From Strongylocentrotus purpuratus (lineage: Eukaryota > Echinodermata > Echinoidea > Camarodonta > Strongylocentrotidae): DNA of 64,000 bases. How positions within the stretch are numbered: the first letter of the stretch is position 1; every line of letters starts with the position of its first letter. The stretch covers positions 988,001 through 1,052,000 of the forward strand of contig NW_022145547.1 of the NCBI RefSeq assembly GCF_000002235.5. Reading direction: 5' to 3'. The notes beneath the pieces are model-generated. The model had not been told where the DNA came from. It saw only the letters and a program-made list of their open reading frames with translations, and did no database searches. Of the stretch, positions 13,901 through 24,200 are shown in pieces. Made by a program: the position numbers and the translations under genes.

Positions 13901-16900
13901 TTTTAAACTTGGAATATTACACATCTTATAACATCACCATCATATTTTTTAATACAAAGTCCTAACGTTTTGAGTGCCTCGTAGAATTTTTTCTTAATCC
14001 AACTTTCTTCCAATTCTTTTTATACCCAAAACACATCTACTTGATTTGTAGATTACAAGTTCCGTTTACATGTATATTTCATATTCAAACTTATTTCCAG
14101 AACCCGCAAGTGTAGGAGTCCTAAAGTTGTCACCTTCAACCACACAAATTGAAGTCAGCTGGGAACCATCATCTAATCCACGCTCCGCTGACTACTATAT
14201 CATACGCTACAGTCTCTATCAGAAGCTTGCCTGCCAATCACCAGAAACCACCCCAACAGAGTTTAAAGTGAACACCACCTATACACAACTCAATAATCAT
14301 AATCTAGTGGGGTTGGAGCCTTACTCGCGATACCAGATCACAGTTACAGCTGTAAATGGTGCCGGGCAGAGAGAACCCACGATGGGCTATTCAGAGACCA
14401 GGCCAGGACGTGAGTAATGAATTTATAAGCAAAATATCCTTTCCCCATAACAGTTTTAAGAAATGTACAAGGTGATGTATTATGTTATCCGTGTTGTCAT
14501 TAAGCATATTGGATATAATATAAGGGAACAAAGTTGTTATTGGTCCAAAGCTCGTCACGAGATGGAGGTATGTAAACAATTATGCTAATACTAGCGTTGG
14601 CATATCTATGAGGAGGGAAGGGCACTTGCTCCGGGTGGCACTTGAAGGGACCGCAAAACACGCAAAAGAGAAAGAGAAAGGGTATAAAGAGAAGATAAAT
14701 ATCATTATGATATAAAGTCTAAATTTGCATAGCAATTTCCATTAGAAATATTTTTCGTATTAAGGTTTCAAATGCAAAAGTTTCTAAAGCTTGGTCGCCT
14801 TGCTCATCGTGTATGTTCCTTTAGGTCCCGAAATTTCGCACCCCAGTATAAGATTTTTATGAGATTTATACAGTATTCTCTCAAGGGTTCAAGATTTATT
14901 GTAATGCAAATTATCATCAGCCTTGTTTAAATATAAGACAAAGGGCAAATGCAAAACCATATAAAGTGATTTGTAATCGTTAAACATTTGAAAGAAATAT
15001 TGTCACTCTCCGTAATGATTAATAAGATCCGAATTCCTTTTTTCTATTTCAGCTTTGGATTTATATCTACTAACATTTGCTATGTTGTTAATTAACTATT
15101 CAACACTTTGATATTATTCACAGACCCCTCTGCCATCGAATCAGTGTCGTACACCTCTACTGCCGACTCATTGCGCTTTGTGTGGGCGGAACCCTCTTGT
15201 GAAAGCCTACACGGTGTTTTGGATGGCTATGAATACGAACTCTATGATCCTACTCATGAGGGTAGATATGTCCGGTATCCAACGACCATACGAAGAAACG
15301 ATGTTCAAATAACTGGTCTTGATGCTTGCACAGAATATCGCTTCAGAATAAGAGTAGTTACTATCCCACTGAGAAGAAGTGCATGGCATATGGAAATGGC
15401 AATGATAACAGGTTTGCGAAATGAGATAAAGGCCTAGCGCATAGAGACATACTGTGATATGCGGAATATTTTATTTTATTGGTTATAAATACATGAATTA
15501 TGCAATTTTCCGTTGTACACATTGCACTATAGGTGATTAAAGAGTAATTGTTTATAATATATAGTATGGGGAAACTGTATGTTTCAAATTTCCAATTGAT
15601 ATCGGTTTTGATACAGTCCATGTTTGTAGAAGTCATCGTCGGATTACGTAAAACCGTCATGCATATAACACATCTTTTAAAGCTCTTTCGGATGCCTGGA
15701 GGCCCCCATTTTTTCTCATTTTAGGATAGAGTATGAGTCGGAGATATGATTTCATGTCTCATTTGGCCATTAAGTATATCGTGACATCATCATAATGGCC
15801 TTGGAACTCAAAATACGAATTTGCATATTATGACGTCAGCACATTTATGGAAAATTGATTGTATCTCTGTGAATATTGATCGATTTTCTTTCAAATATTG
15901 ATATGTTGTAGCTGCGACAATTCTCTACTATAGTAATCCACACGATTCCTCATTTTGATAACATCGTCATAGTGAAAATTTAGGCGACATGTCAGAATTG
16001 TCTTAATTTGTGTGTTATGCCTATGGACGGTGAATTTCGTTCACATCATAAATCTACACGGCATTTTCTTCTTCTTATCCTTATGATCATCGTCATCATC
16101 GCTATCACCATCTTCATGATCAGCAATGTATACTGCAACATCAATTCGTCCCATATAAATATATGATTTCACTCTCCTTCATAGATGTCTATAGGCTTCC
16201 AGTTGTTCAGATTGAATTACAGACCACCTAATTTGTTCCAATGACGAATTAAATTTCTCGTATTACTATAATTATTACTATTATTATCATTAAATTTTAT
16301 TATTTGTTCGTCTTGACCTCACTTCTATAGATTTATATATTTTCCATTCATTGGACAATAATCGTCGCCCACACACACACACACACGCACACACGCACAC
16401 ATCCTCTGGCGCGCGCGCACACACACAACTTTCCATACGCGAATCGTGCATGACTAGCTGTGCTAGTAAGCTTACTACTGGGACCGGTCTGTTCACATGC
16501 CATTGCAATCAATTATGATCATAATTATGCTGCTATTACATTTGTATCTGATTTATTTATCATTTATATATATCAACTCTGATGCTACCTTAGTATTTCA
16601 AATCTAGTATCTGATTTATTATGGTTTAATCTATTAACTCTGATGCTATCTTCGTGACTTTTAACTCATGTAATTTCTTTTCACTACCATCCTTGTTCCC
16701 ACACCATCCTCTTCACCTACTGTCTCTTCTCCACCAAAATCAAATGCAGCTGGAGTTTCATCAGGTTCCATAGCAACAGTCGTAGGAAGCACTGTTGGTG
16801 CTATTTTTGTGATTGTTATCGTTATAATTCTCATCATCATCTTTTACAAGCGAAGAAGGTTAGAGAAATACCTTATTCTTAACTTGTCCCTCTTATCAGT

Positions 16901-17527
16901 CCATCCTAATCGTACTGTTCCATGCAAGATGCTAAAACCATATGGTCATGAAACAACAAGATAAATTATGATTGTAGTTTTGTTTGGGTCTGTATAGTAA
17001 TTTAATTTATTGTTTAAAAAAATGCTATTCAATGTAAATATTCTAAAGCATAACGCTTTATTAATACCATGGCAACCTGTTTGAAAGTCGTATGTAATAG
17101 TAAGTTTTTTTGTAAATACCATTCCCCCATACCAATTGTCATGTTGACATGTTTATATATACCTATTTATTGGGACATAATTATTGTTTTAATTACGTAT
17201 TTCATTACTGCGGTTTATATCTTTGTTTTCATATTAACTTACAGCGATGAATCAGCCACTTCTAAGTCTAAAGGGAATGAGACCGATTCGTCTCCGCAGT
17301 ATGAGAACCCTGTATTTGATCCGTCAAAGACAGACGTCCATACCTATCAAGACCTGCACACTGCCAGCCACACCTACCAAGGTGTTAATACCGATGCGCA
17401 GAGCTACCAGAATCTTGCTGACCCTCATACCTACCAAGATCTCAAGAAACCTGATCAAGAAGCTATATACGAAGATGTAACTGACGCCATGAACAGAGAC
17501 AATTTCAACGTGGTGAAGAAGAATTGA
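4276..17527 (+). CDS. Gene A: kinase-less Tie-like receptor, short form (10 exons)
   Basis: Coding exons: 4276-4354, 6703-7017, 8192-8437, 8870-9001, 9703-9858, 13122-13259, 14101-14409, 15124-15411, 16750-16858 and 17245-17527. The joined length is 2055 nt with frame kept throughout (684 aa). Modules: signal peptide 1-26, Ig1-like 27-131, Ig2-like 132-213, EGF 214-257, EGF 258-309, EGF 310-355, FN3 356-458, FN3 459-554, transmembrane about 570-587 with a KRR stop-transfer, tail 591-684. Module order and EGF signatures match the Tie receptor ectodomain, whose vertebrate members bind angiopoietins. Ig3 and the kinase domain are absent. The tail carries YENP, two YQDL, YQGV, YQNL and YEDV. It is predicted to be a type I membrane receptor that signals through recruited SH2 proteins; the ligand is unknown. 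Exon joins are inferred from phase and paralogy, without RNA evidence. Confidence 0.85.
4945..5562 (+). mobile_element. LINE reverse-transcriptase 3' fragment in gene A intron 1
   Basis: A (TAA)n tract at 4951-4994 is followed by a SINE-like TTTATATAGCGGAC segment, then broken coding sequence from about 5140. Typical non-LTR C-terminal motifs are readable: SRLDYCNGL, RLQRVQNA and, after a frameshift, LHWLPM. It ends in a second (TAATAA)-type tail near 5535-5560. Only the 3' end survives, so it is dead. The family looks CR1/jockey-like. Confidence 0.75.
5563..5830. repeat. SINE-like repeat in gene A intron 1
   Basis: A segment starting near TGTCTTGTTTACCCAGGGTA and containing CGGGTACCCATTTAACACC. 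The same framework recurs at 7590-7870, 27455-27735 and 51530-51780. It is a short dispersed family with no coding capacity. Confidence 0.55.
6703..7017 (+). CDS. Gene A exon 2: Tie Ig1-like N-terminal domain
   Basis: 105 codons, phase 1-1. The opening VDLTLVTNHPLLDPP resembles the opening of the Tie Ig1 domain, and the module sits in the same place. It has no obvious Ig cysteine pair, so the fold assignment rests on position and weak similarity. One N-glycosylation sequon is visible (NATL). The donor is GTGAGT. Confidence 0.8.
7590..7870 (-). repeat. SINE-like repeat in gene A intron 2
   Basis: Contains CGGGTACCCATTTATTT, a degenerate AAAGGAAAGTATTG and CACGACACCTTC. It shares these with the copy at the same place in gene B (27455-27735), so it was inserted before A and B split. 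Related to the tRNA-type SINEs at 48885-49115 and 51530-51780. The rest of this intron (7018-8191) shows nothing recognisable. Confidence 0.6.
8192..8437 (+). CDS. Gene A exon 3: Ig2-like domain
   Basis: 82 codons, phase 1-1. GETVTIAVV, then WRFNG, then LNQTGVYKCF give an Ig V/I-set pattern with the F-strand YxC. The B-strand cysteine is not evident, as in the second Ig domain of Tie. NMT and NQT are sequons. Confidence 0.88.
8870..9001 (+). CDS. Gene A exon 4: EGF-like module 1
   Basis: 44 codons, phase 1-1, with eight cysteines. The WGSEC-HTC-C-NGGKC spacing and the GECVCPPGFNGTTC ending match the first EGF module of Tie receptors closely. Confidence 0.93.
9703..9858 (+). CDS. Gene A exon 5: EGF-like module 2
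   Basis: 52 codons, phase 1-1. FCLPDPFGCTCAAGF is the signature of the second Tie EGF module. The first two cysteines of the usual eight are missing, in A and B alike, so the fold probably lacks one disulfide arrangement. The large following intron (9859-13121) holds a LINE fragment and a TIR element. Confidence 0.92.
10843..11400 (-). mobile_element. LINE reverse-transcriptase 3' fragment in gene A intron 5
   Basis: On the minus strand an open frame of about 156 codons (10955-11425) contains RIQNRAARII, LLKQLHWLPVHKRR and a KTHLF ending, typical of the C-terminus of CR1/jockey-type LINE polymerases. A (TATG)n tail lies at about 10843-10862. Gene B lacks it at the matching place (near 31370-31420), so it arrived after the A/B split or was lost from B. 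It lacks the catalytic RT domain. Confidence 0.85.
11894..13004. mobile_element. 1.1-kb TIR element (non-autonomous) in gene A intron 5
   Basis: Long imperfect terminal inverted repeats: the left end runs from GGTGCGGTATGGTATG to GGCTTCAAAAGGGTCCCA, and the right end is its reverse complement. The interior is AT-rich without coding capacity. Gene B gives the empty site: its sequence reads straight through CGCACCCT-GGATACCTC (near 35060-35080). A TAAA flanks both sides (11890-11893 and 13005-13008), probably the target duplication. Confidence 0.8.
13122..13259 (+). CDS. Gene A exon 6: EGF-like module 3
   Basis: 46 codons, phase 1-1, with eight cysteines. ECNPGTYGAHC at the start and GWIGVNC at the end match the third Tie EGF module. 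In B the next module is Ig3; in A that region is missing. Confidence 0.92.
13785..13965 (+). pseudogene. Fossil FN3 exon (3' half) in gene A intron 6
   Basis: About 13805-13945 matches the second half of gene B exon 14 (44674-44973): ACQD, then PVYKLNVTSV, then NLEYYTSYNITII. The frame of the match is still open but runs into TAA at 13963-13965. The GT donor of the parent exon is gone, and the 5' half of the domain is unrecognisable. It lies upstream of the FN3 exon that it follows in gene B. Confidence 0.75.
14101..14409 (+). CDS. Gene A exon 7: FN3 domain
   Basis: 103 codons, phase 1-1. QIEVSWEPSS is the B-strand Trp and YSRYQITVTAVNGAG the F-strand of an FN3 fold. It is the counterpart of B exon 12 (42375-42677) at high identity. 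The donor is GTGAGT. Confidence 0.9.
15124..15411 (+). CDS. Gene A exon 8: FN3 domain
   Basis: 96 codons, phase 1-1. LRFVWAEPSC and LDACTEYRFRIRVVT give the FN3 W and Y-x-F-x-I pattern. Counterpart of B exon 15 (45841-46134). The donor is GTTTGC, which is GT but weak, and the paralogue has the same weak form. The intron to 16749 shows no further exon; it holds (CA)n near 16370-16430. Confidence 0.87.
16750..16858 (+). CDS. Gene A exon 9: transmembrane segment
   Basis: Starts in phase 1 and ends in phase 2. Encodes a short Ser/Thr linker, then VGAIFVIVIVIILIIIFY followed by KRR, a clear single-pass helix with a cytoplasmic basic stop. Nearly identical to B exon 26. Confidence 0.92.
17245..17527 (+). 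CDS. Gene A exon 10: tyrosine-motif cytoplasmic tail and stop
   Basis: 94 residues and TGA at 17525. Tyrosines sit at protein positions 610 (YENP), 625 (YQDL), 635 (YQGV), 645 (YQNL), 654 (YQDL) and 666 (YEDV). Gaps between successive four-residue YxxL/V motifs, starting from 625, are 6, 6, 5 and 8 residues, close to ITAM spacing. YENP and YQNL fit the Grb2-type pYxN rule. The middle four motifs form a roughly ten-codon repeat. Where B has a seventh tyrosine, A has Asn 677. Confidence 0.92.
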
Positions 17528-18514
17528 ATACACGAGATGAAAAAAATCCATTAAGATGATTTTGAGTTATCAAAAAAAAGTTTTTTATAATTTTAAGTGG
17601 AAATATATTACAAATATATGTCTATGTCTCTTTAATTTCGTGAAGATGAAATCATACTTTATCACTTATCGTGAAATATCAAATTTAATCTCAATAACTG
17701 AAAGAAAAACTGTGCTGATGGACTGTGGCGTCTCCTCTTAAGTATCCAAATGGAATACCATGACGAAAGCTGTCAAAAAGTATCATGGCTTCGTTTTCAT
17801 TCACCATCTCTACTCGCCTTACTCCCAAATCTGTTCATATCGGGGATCAGTTGAAGTACAACCTTTTTAAATAATAATGATTCGCACAGGTCTGACGAAT
17901 TTGGGTAAAAATAGTTGCACACCTTGGGTACCACACTACATGAAAGTAAAGGTATGCGATTAGTTTCTTTAAAGCATGAAATCAGCTCTCAATTAACATA
18001 TGAAAAAGGGTACCGTGGGGCAAACCAATGGTCACCACTTAGGCATTGTATTGATTACAAGTGTTATTGCCTCTCGTTGCTAGTGGAAAGGATTCACAGC
18101 TTCGATGGACAAGAGTTTATCAAGTTATCAATTATTATTATTATAGTTGTTATTTTTAAAATTATTATCATTATTATCATTATTATTATTATCATCAACA
18201 TTATTATTATTATTATCATTATTGTTATTATTATTATTATCATCATTATTACTATGAATGTTTTTTATTACTACTTCCACTTCGACTACTTCTACCAGGC
18301 TAGTAACTCCATGCTTCTACGAAGCAGTGGAATTTAAGTTGATGAATGGGTAAACGATAATGTGTTAGGATGTGAACGATGAAATATGAAAAAATAAGAT
18401 GTGAATATAGATATAGACTAGGCCTATGCACAATGAAGTACACGTGAAATGTGGTGGAAAGCATTATTTCCACTTTTGTGAAATAAATAAATTATCAGTT
18501 ATTATTAATATCAT

Positions 18515-18559
<45 letters not shown>

Positions 18560-21179
18560 TACTACGACTGCTACCTCTACGTCTACTAAAAAGTGGAATT
18601 TAAGTTGATGAATAGGTAAACGATAATTTGTTAGGATGTGAACGATGAAATATGAAAATAATAGTTGTGAATATAGACCAAGACTATGCACCATAAAATT
18701 AACGTGAAAGCATTATGTTATATGAGGGTGGATGTTTAGCCAATCATTATATAGTAGAATTAGAAATTAATTAATAGAGTAAGATAATGCAATCCAAGTC
18801 AACATGTATATATTACCATATGAGCAGGGGATGTTTTGGCACATATTAAATATGAATACTGATAAATAAAAATATAGAACGCACAATATGTAAACATCAA
18901 AGAAGTAAAAACAATAAAGAATACAAAAGCAAATCAAGTTATTTTGTTTCAGCTCGTCATTTGGCACTTTGAACGGTTCTCAACAAAATTAATCCGTCTG
19001 ATTATTAAAGCAGTTTGGAATTTAGCAGACTGTTAGCACAGCCAGTCAGATACAAGCCAGATTATATTGCGGTAACAATTATTAAATTTAAAAATGCATT
19101 AATCGGAAGAAGATGATTACAAAAAAAAATCACCTAAATTACCCCATTATGCAAAAAAAAAAGATTTATCATGCTTTTTAGGGGATCCCAACCATCGTTC
19201 TCATTGTAACTATTTAATAATTACTCGATTAATTATTCATTAAGACTTATGAAGACATATTTAATACCATTTTATTTAAAACGGTGAAATAATTTTTGAT
19301 ATGAAATAACTAGACACGAAATCCATCAAATCATAATTAAGGTTTTGTGGATTATTTTCAAAGGTGCATGGTGTAGAAGTTTTTCCAGACGATGCCCCAG
19401 ACGATATCGAAAAGGTCGTATCCGGACACCTACCCACTGGAAATCAATTCAATTCAATTCAATTCAATTCAGTTCATTTATTTCTCCTCTTTCAACTGTT
19501 CATTTTTAAAATGATGGTACGTTTGAACATATTCACATATTAATATACATATACATGTAAATCAATTTGCTCAATACAATACATCAAACAAATAAACATG
19601 CAGTTAAAAGGGAAGGAGGGCCGACAAAAAAGCAGAGCTTGTAGGATGTAGGCCCCCCTGTAAAAGTAATTATTATGAATTATTATTATGAATTATTATT
19701 ATTAAATCCACCCCCGGATAACCACCCCAGTCATCTAACCCCTTTGACAACTACCCCATACGGCAAACACCCTCTAGGACGACTATCCCCAGGACAACTA
19801 CCCCAGACAACTAGTAAAGGTTACAGCTTGAAGTGTATGGCGCCCTCAACTTGCTTGTTTGAAGACAGAATGGAGTGACTGAGAGAGGGAAGTAACATGC
19901 CTATTACACGCAGTGTTTACGGACAATGCCTCACTGACTCTCTTACATATGTAGTGATACTATCATACAAATATTTATGAAAGAAACACAATTCAAGTTT
20001 TCCGCGTACAACAGAAAACCCAATTTATGTATTTTTTTTATCAATATTTGTCTTCAAACACATTTGGGGGGGGGGGGGGATCTTTGCAGAAGTATATTAT
20101 AATCAATGTATGCTTTGTTCGAACAATGTTAGTGAAGTGAATCAAATACACTATTCATATAATCCTCGTCTCATATGTTCACACACACGCACACACACAA
20201 ACACAACCATCAACGTACACACACACACCCACACACACGCACAATCATCAACGCACACACACATACACAACCACCCACCTACACAATACACACCAACCCA
20301 CACACGCTCTCGCACACAGAGCCCAAATATACGGGTCCACATAATTATGTCCACACATTATGCGGGCCTATTACATATCAAAATATACGACCGCTATTAA
20401 AGACGACATTTTTAAAATGGCATGAAAAAGGAGTAAATGGCAAATAAGTAACTAATGGAATCATTTCGTGCGTTCCTTCTACAAGCTGAGTTATTATAAG
20501 GAGAACAAATATCTTCAGTATAAACATCCAGTTTCTGTAAGGTTCCGCCTTGATATCCGGAATCGTAGTGGTATTTTCCCCTTTGGATGAGGCAAATCTT
20601 CTAGCTGCAAAGTGGGGATCAGACACAATCTATCGGAACACGCTATTGGCTGTTCCATAAATAGCTGGCTCGATATATGACGTAGTTTGAATCGCATTTG
20701 AGTGATTACCAGGTCGCTGTAAGTATATGCTTTAAAAGATTTCCGCAACCCCGATAGACGAATTTAAATTGTGAGACAAGGAGGAAACTTTGTACTCTCG
20801 AGTCTTGACAAGGGCTATTGTCGATGATTGAAGTAGTATGCAGAAAGTTTCGTTCTGTCTAGGGCGACCAGGTAAGTTATAGACCTGGCTTAAATTTGCT
20901 ATTTTGTCTGCACCATAGGAGAGAAATACGAACAAAATTCACCAGTGGTGCCAAATTTAGCCCAGCCGAAACTTCCTTCTTGTTGGATAATTTCTCATCG
21001 GAAAAAACCCATTTTTATGAGTGACAATAAATTATATCCATGATAAATTAAATTTAATACTAAATTTTGTGAACAAGGAAACACTACTCCTGAATATGGC
21101 CTGGACAATTTCATCTTGCCTCGTTGATGCTTCCTAGATTGACAATTTGAAGCAGTGTCTTCAGTGTTTTCGCTAGTGT
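17528..21179 (+). repeat. Intergenic spacer, copy 2 (gene A to gene B)
   Basis: Homologous to spacers 1 and 3 but more diverged. It lacks the segment found near 448-500 in copy 1 and 58680-58735 in copy 3. It contains (TTA/ATC)n near 18120-18260, (CTA)n near 18515-18575, an AATTC repeat at 19445-19475, the ACCCC minisatellite near 19705-19805, a G run near 20065 and (CA)n near 20177-20300. There is no supported gene; the open frames here are low-complexity. Confidence 0.85.
20642..20700 (+). promoter_or_regulatory. Conserved upstream block before gene B
   Basis: Same inverted-CCAAT and TGACGTAG block as at 3111-3170, about 480-540 nt before the start codon of B. The function is inferred only from conservation and position. 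Confidence 0.3.
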
Positions 21180-21182
21180 ATG

Positions 21183-21261
21183 ATGGCATCCTTACTGTGT
21201 TGGAGCAATTCTTTTTCTGGACTCATGCTTGTATTATTCTACATGGTTGTTACGAGTAATG
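21183..21261 (+). CDS. Gene B exon 1: signal peptide
   Basis: Two ATGs are adjacent (21180 and 21183). The second has A at -3 and G at +4 and aligns with the gene A start, so it is preferred. Hydrophobic core LMLVLFYMVV; ends in phase 1 at GTAAGT. Confidence 0.9.
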
Positions 21262-24200
21262 GTAAGTAAATATTCACCATTTATTATCTTAACGAATAGA
21301 TTTACCATGTAAATAACCTCCATTTAATCAAAAAGTATACTTGAATGAGAGAAACTAGATATTCTGTAAAAATAAGGGAAAATACATTAACAATTCCTCT
21401 TTTAAAAGTCAATACAAGTCTATACATATTACATAATACTAACCCCGATATTTTTTGCGTAACGTTACTTTATACTGAGTGTGACAAAACGAGAGAATTA
21501 ATAAGTTTGAATCCTTTTGACTGTTAACAACTCAAAAGTCAAAGTTTGAACCAAAGTGATGTTTGCATATTATAAGATTTAAGGACGTGAAAGTCATCTT
21601 TTGAAAAGAAATATCTGAATTTCTGAGTACATTTTAACTGTTTGACAATTCGATGTATATACATTATTTATGATCGCGTAGAGCGTAGCTAGCCCCCGTA
21701 AGCTTGGGAGTTTTGGGCATTTAATTAAGGTCAGATGAGCTTAATTTGATAACTTATTTGTAATACTGGTATAGGTCACTATATTTAAAAAAAAAAAAAT
21801 CTTGGTTGTGGGCGAAGGGTCCCCCGCGCGAAGCGCTTAAGCATTGAATTTCCATTAAATTATTTTAGAAAGAAGACGATTTTTAGTGCCGTTCTCGACT
21901 CTTAACCCTAATTGTCGGAATTTATTTTTCCGATTATGAGAGAAAGCAGACGATTCGTTGTATACTGTTCTCGACTCGAATCCTTGTCTGAATTCAGTTC
22001 CCCCTTTCCGCGCGAAAGCTTAGACGTTTCATTATATTATTAGAGAAACAAGACGATTCGTTGTTCCGTTCTTGACTCTTAATCCTTGTCTGAATGAGGT
22101 TCCCCCCCCCCCCTCTCCCACGCAAAGCGCGGAAGTTTTGACCTTTCATTAAATTATTATATAAAGAAGACGATTTGTTGTACCGTTCTCGACTCTTAAT
22201 CCTAATCATCTGAATTCAGTATTCCCTCCTTCCGCGCGAAGCGCGCTCCCTGGGGGGGGGGGGGGGGCGCTGAAGGGCCTCCTGCGCGAAGCTTAGACGT
22301 TTCATCAAATTATTAGATGCATATTGACCCTTAATTCTTGTCTGAATGAAGTTTACCGTATCCCGCGCGAAGGCAGACGATTCGTTGTACTGTTTTCGAC
22401 TCTTAATCCGCGCCCCCTCCCTCGCGAAACGTGAAAGCTCAGACGTTTCATTCAATTATAATAGAAAGAAGACGATTTGTTGTACCGTTTTCTCGACTCT
22501 TAACCCTAATAATCTGAATTCATTTTTCCCCTTCCCGCGCAAAGCGCGGAAGCTTTGACGTTTCATTAAACTATCATAGAAAGAAGGCAATTTTTGGTGC
22601 CGTTCTCGACTCTCAATCCTTGTATGAATTCAGTTACCCCCTCTCGCGCAAAGCGCGGAAGCTTTGGCGTATCAATAAATATTAGGGGGAAAAAGACGAT
22701 TCGTTGTACCGTTCTTGACTCGTAAACCTTGTTTGAATTTAGTTTCCACGAAAATTTTAAAACTCTGATTTCTTTAGCCGATGTTACAGGAAAGTGAAAC
22801 TTCGAGAAAAACTAGTATTCTAGTTATAGTCTCTCTCGAAGTCGTCACAGCGGATAAAGCGTCACAGTTCGTAGGGAAAAAAAACTTGTCGGCCGACTGA
22901 CATTATACATCCCACCGACTTCAAACTTTTGCATTGATATATGACACGAGGATCGAGCAAGAATACCGACACAGCCAACCCGACACAGCAAAATATTTAT
23001 GCGTGTCTTCCGTGCTCCCTCGACGAGACGACTCCACCGAACAACCCCTCCTCTCTCAGGCTCTTACCTCCTCCTCTCTCTCCTCTCTTTCATCTCCCGA
23101 TTCTTTTGTTTCGTTCTTTTTTCCTTTTCTCCTTTTCTTTCTTTTCTTTCTTTTCCTTTTTCCCTTTTTTCTTTTTCTCTTTCTTTCTTCTCTTCTCTTT
23201 CCTTTTTTTTCCTTCCTTTCCTTTCTTTTCCTTTTTTCCTTTCCTTTTCTGTTTTTCTTTTCTTTTTTTTCCCTTTCCCTCTCTATTTTCCCCTCCCCCT
23301 TTTCTCTTTTTTCCCGACGGAAAACAAATTTTGAAAAGGTTCCATTGGTTGCCCAAAAGGCGTAGAATTGCAATTAATACACTTTTTGTTGTTTAAAAAG
23401 CATTGAATGGTCAAGCCCCAAATTATTTGTCTACATTATTATCTTTTAAATCACATCCATGTGCACATAACTAACGAAATACACAGGACAAGCTGCCTTC
23501 TAAGGCTACCTCACACAACGACAATCTCTTGGAGATTGCGCCTTCAGTTCCACCGCTCCACAGCTTTGGAATAACCCAACACTAGACATACAAACAGACT
23601 TATCTGTTGCTATCTCAGAGTTTTTGCTGAAGACGCACTTGTTTTCTGAAAGCTTTTGAATTGGTTTTTGTATTGTTTGTAAAGTATTAGCGTTAGGAAT
23701 TTTGTTTTCATCACTGTGTAGTAGAGTACATTCATATAGTAGCTGTGCTTTTTATATTGTTATTATAATTAGGGCGAGCCATAATGAATGTCCGACCTAG
23801 CAACAACTAAACAGGTGAATTAAATTGCTCGTTGCCAGGAAAATGAGTCTACATTTGAATAACTATCGGAATACATATCAAAAATGGTTTATTGACCATG
23901 TTGACAAAACAAAAACAGACATCTGAGAGTTACAACATAACAAAAAAGCTCTGGGCAAAACTTGTGAATGTAGAGAAATTGGAGTATCTAGAGATAAAAG
24001 GAATATCAAATATCGATGAAATATAAATAAGTCACGTCTGAGCCATTCTATTGTTGTATTTTTTGTTAGGGGGGGTGTCTTGAATATTAATGTAGTAAAC
24101 TGTTAGACATCCATTGTAGATTAAAGCATCTTTCAGTGAGCATTTTAATGAAATATTTAGATTAGCTTCTATGTAACTTCCCATTTAGCTAAGGCCCTAT

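Noticed and set aside
17069..17244. Extension of the A tail exon upstream into a hydrophobic reading frame (MATCLKVV...)
   Set aside because: The open frame runs through intron sequence. The TTACAG acceptor at 17244 and the phase-2 join to the transmembrane exon explain the coding part.
21994..22455. Arg/Ser/Asn-rich minus-strand frames
   Set aside because: They repeat with the satellite unit and are a by-product of its sequence.
22934..23396. Long Phe/Ser/Leu frames and the opposing Lys/Arg/Glu frames
   Set aside because: Pure composition effect of a polypyrimidine tract, with a LINE remnant at the end.
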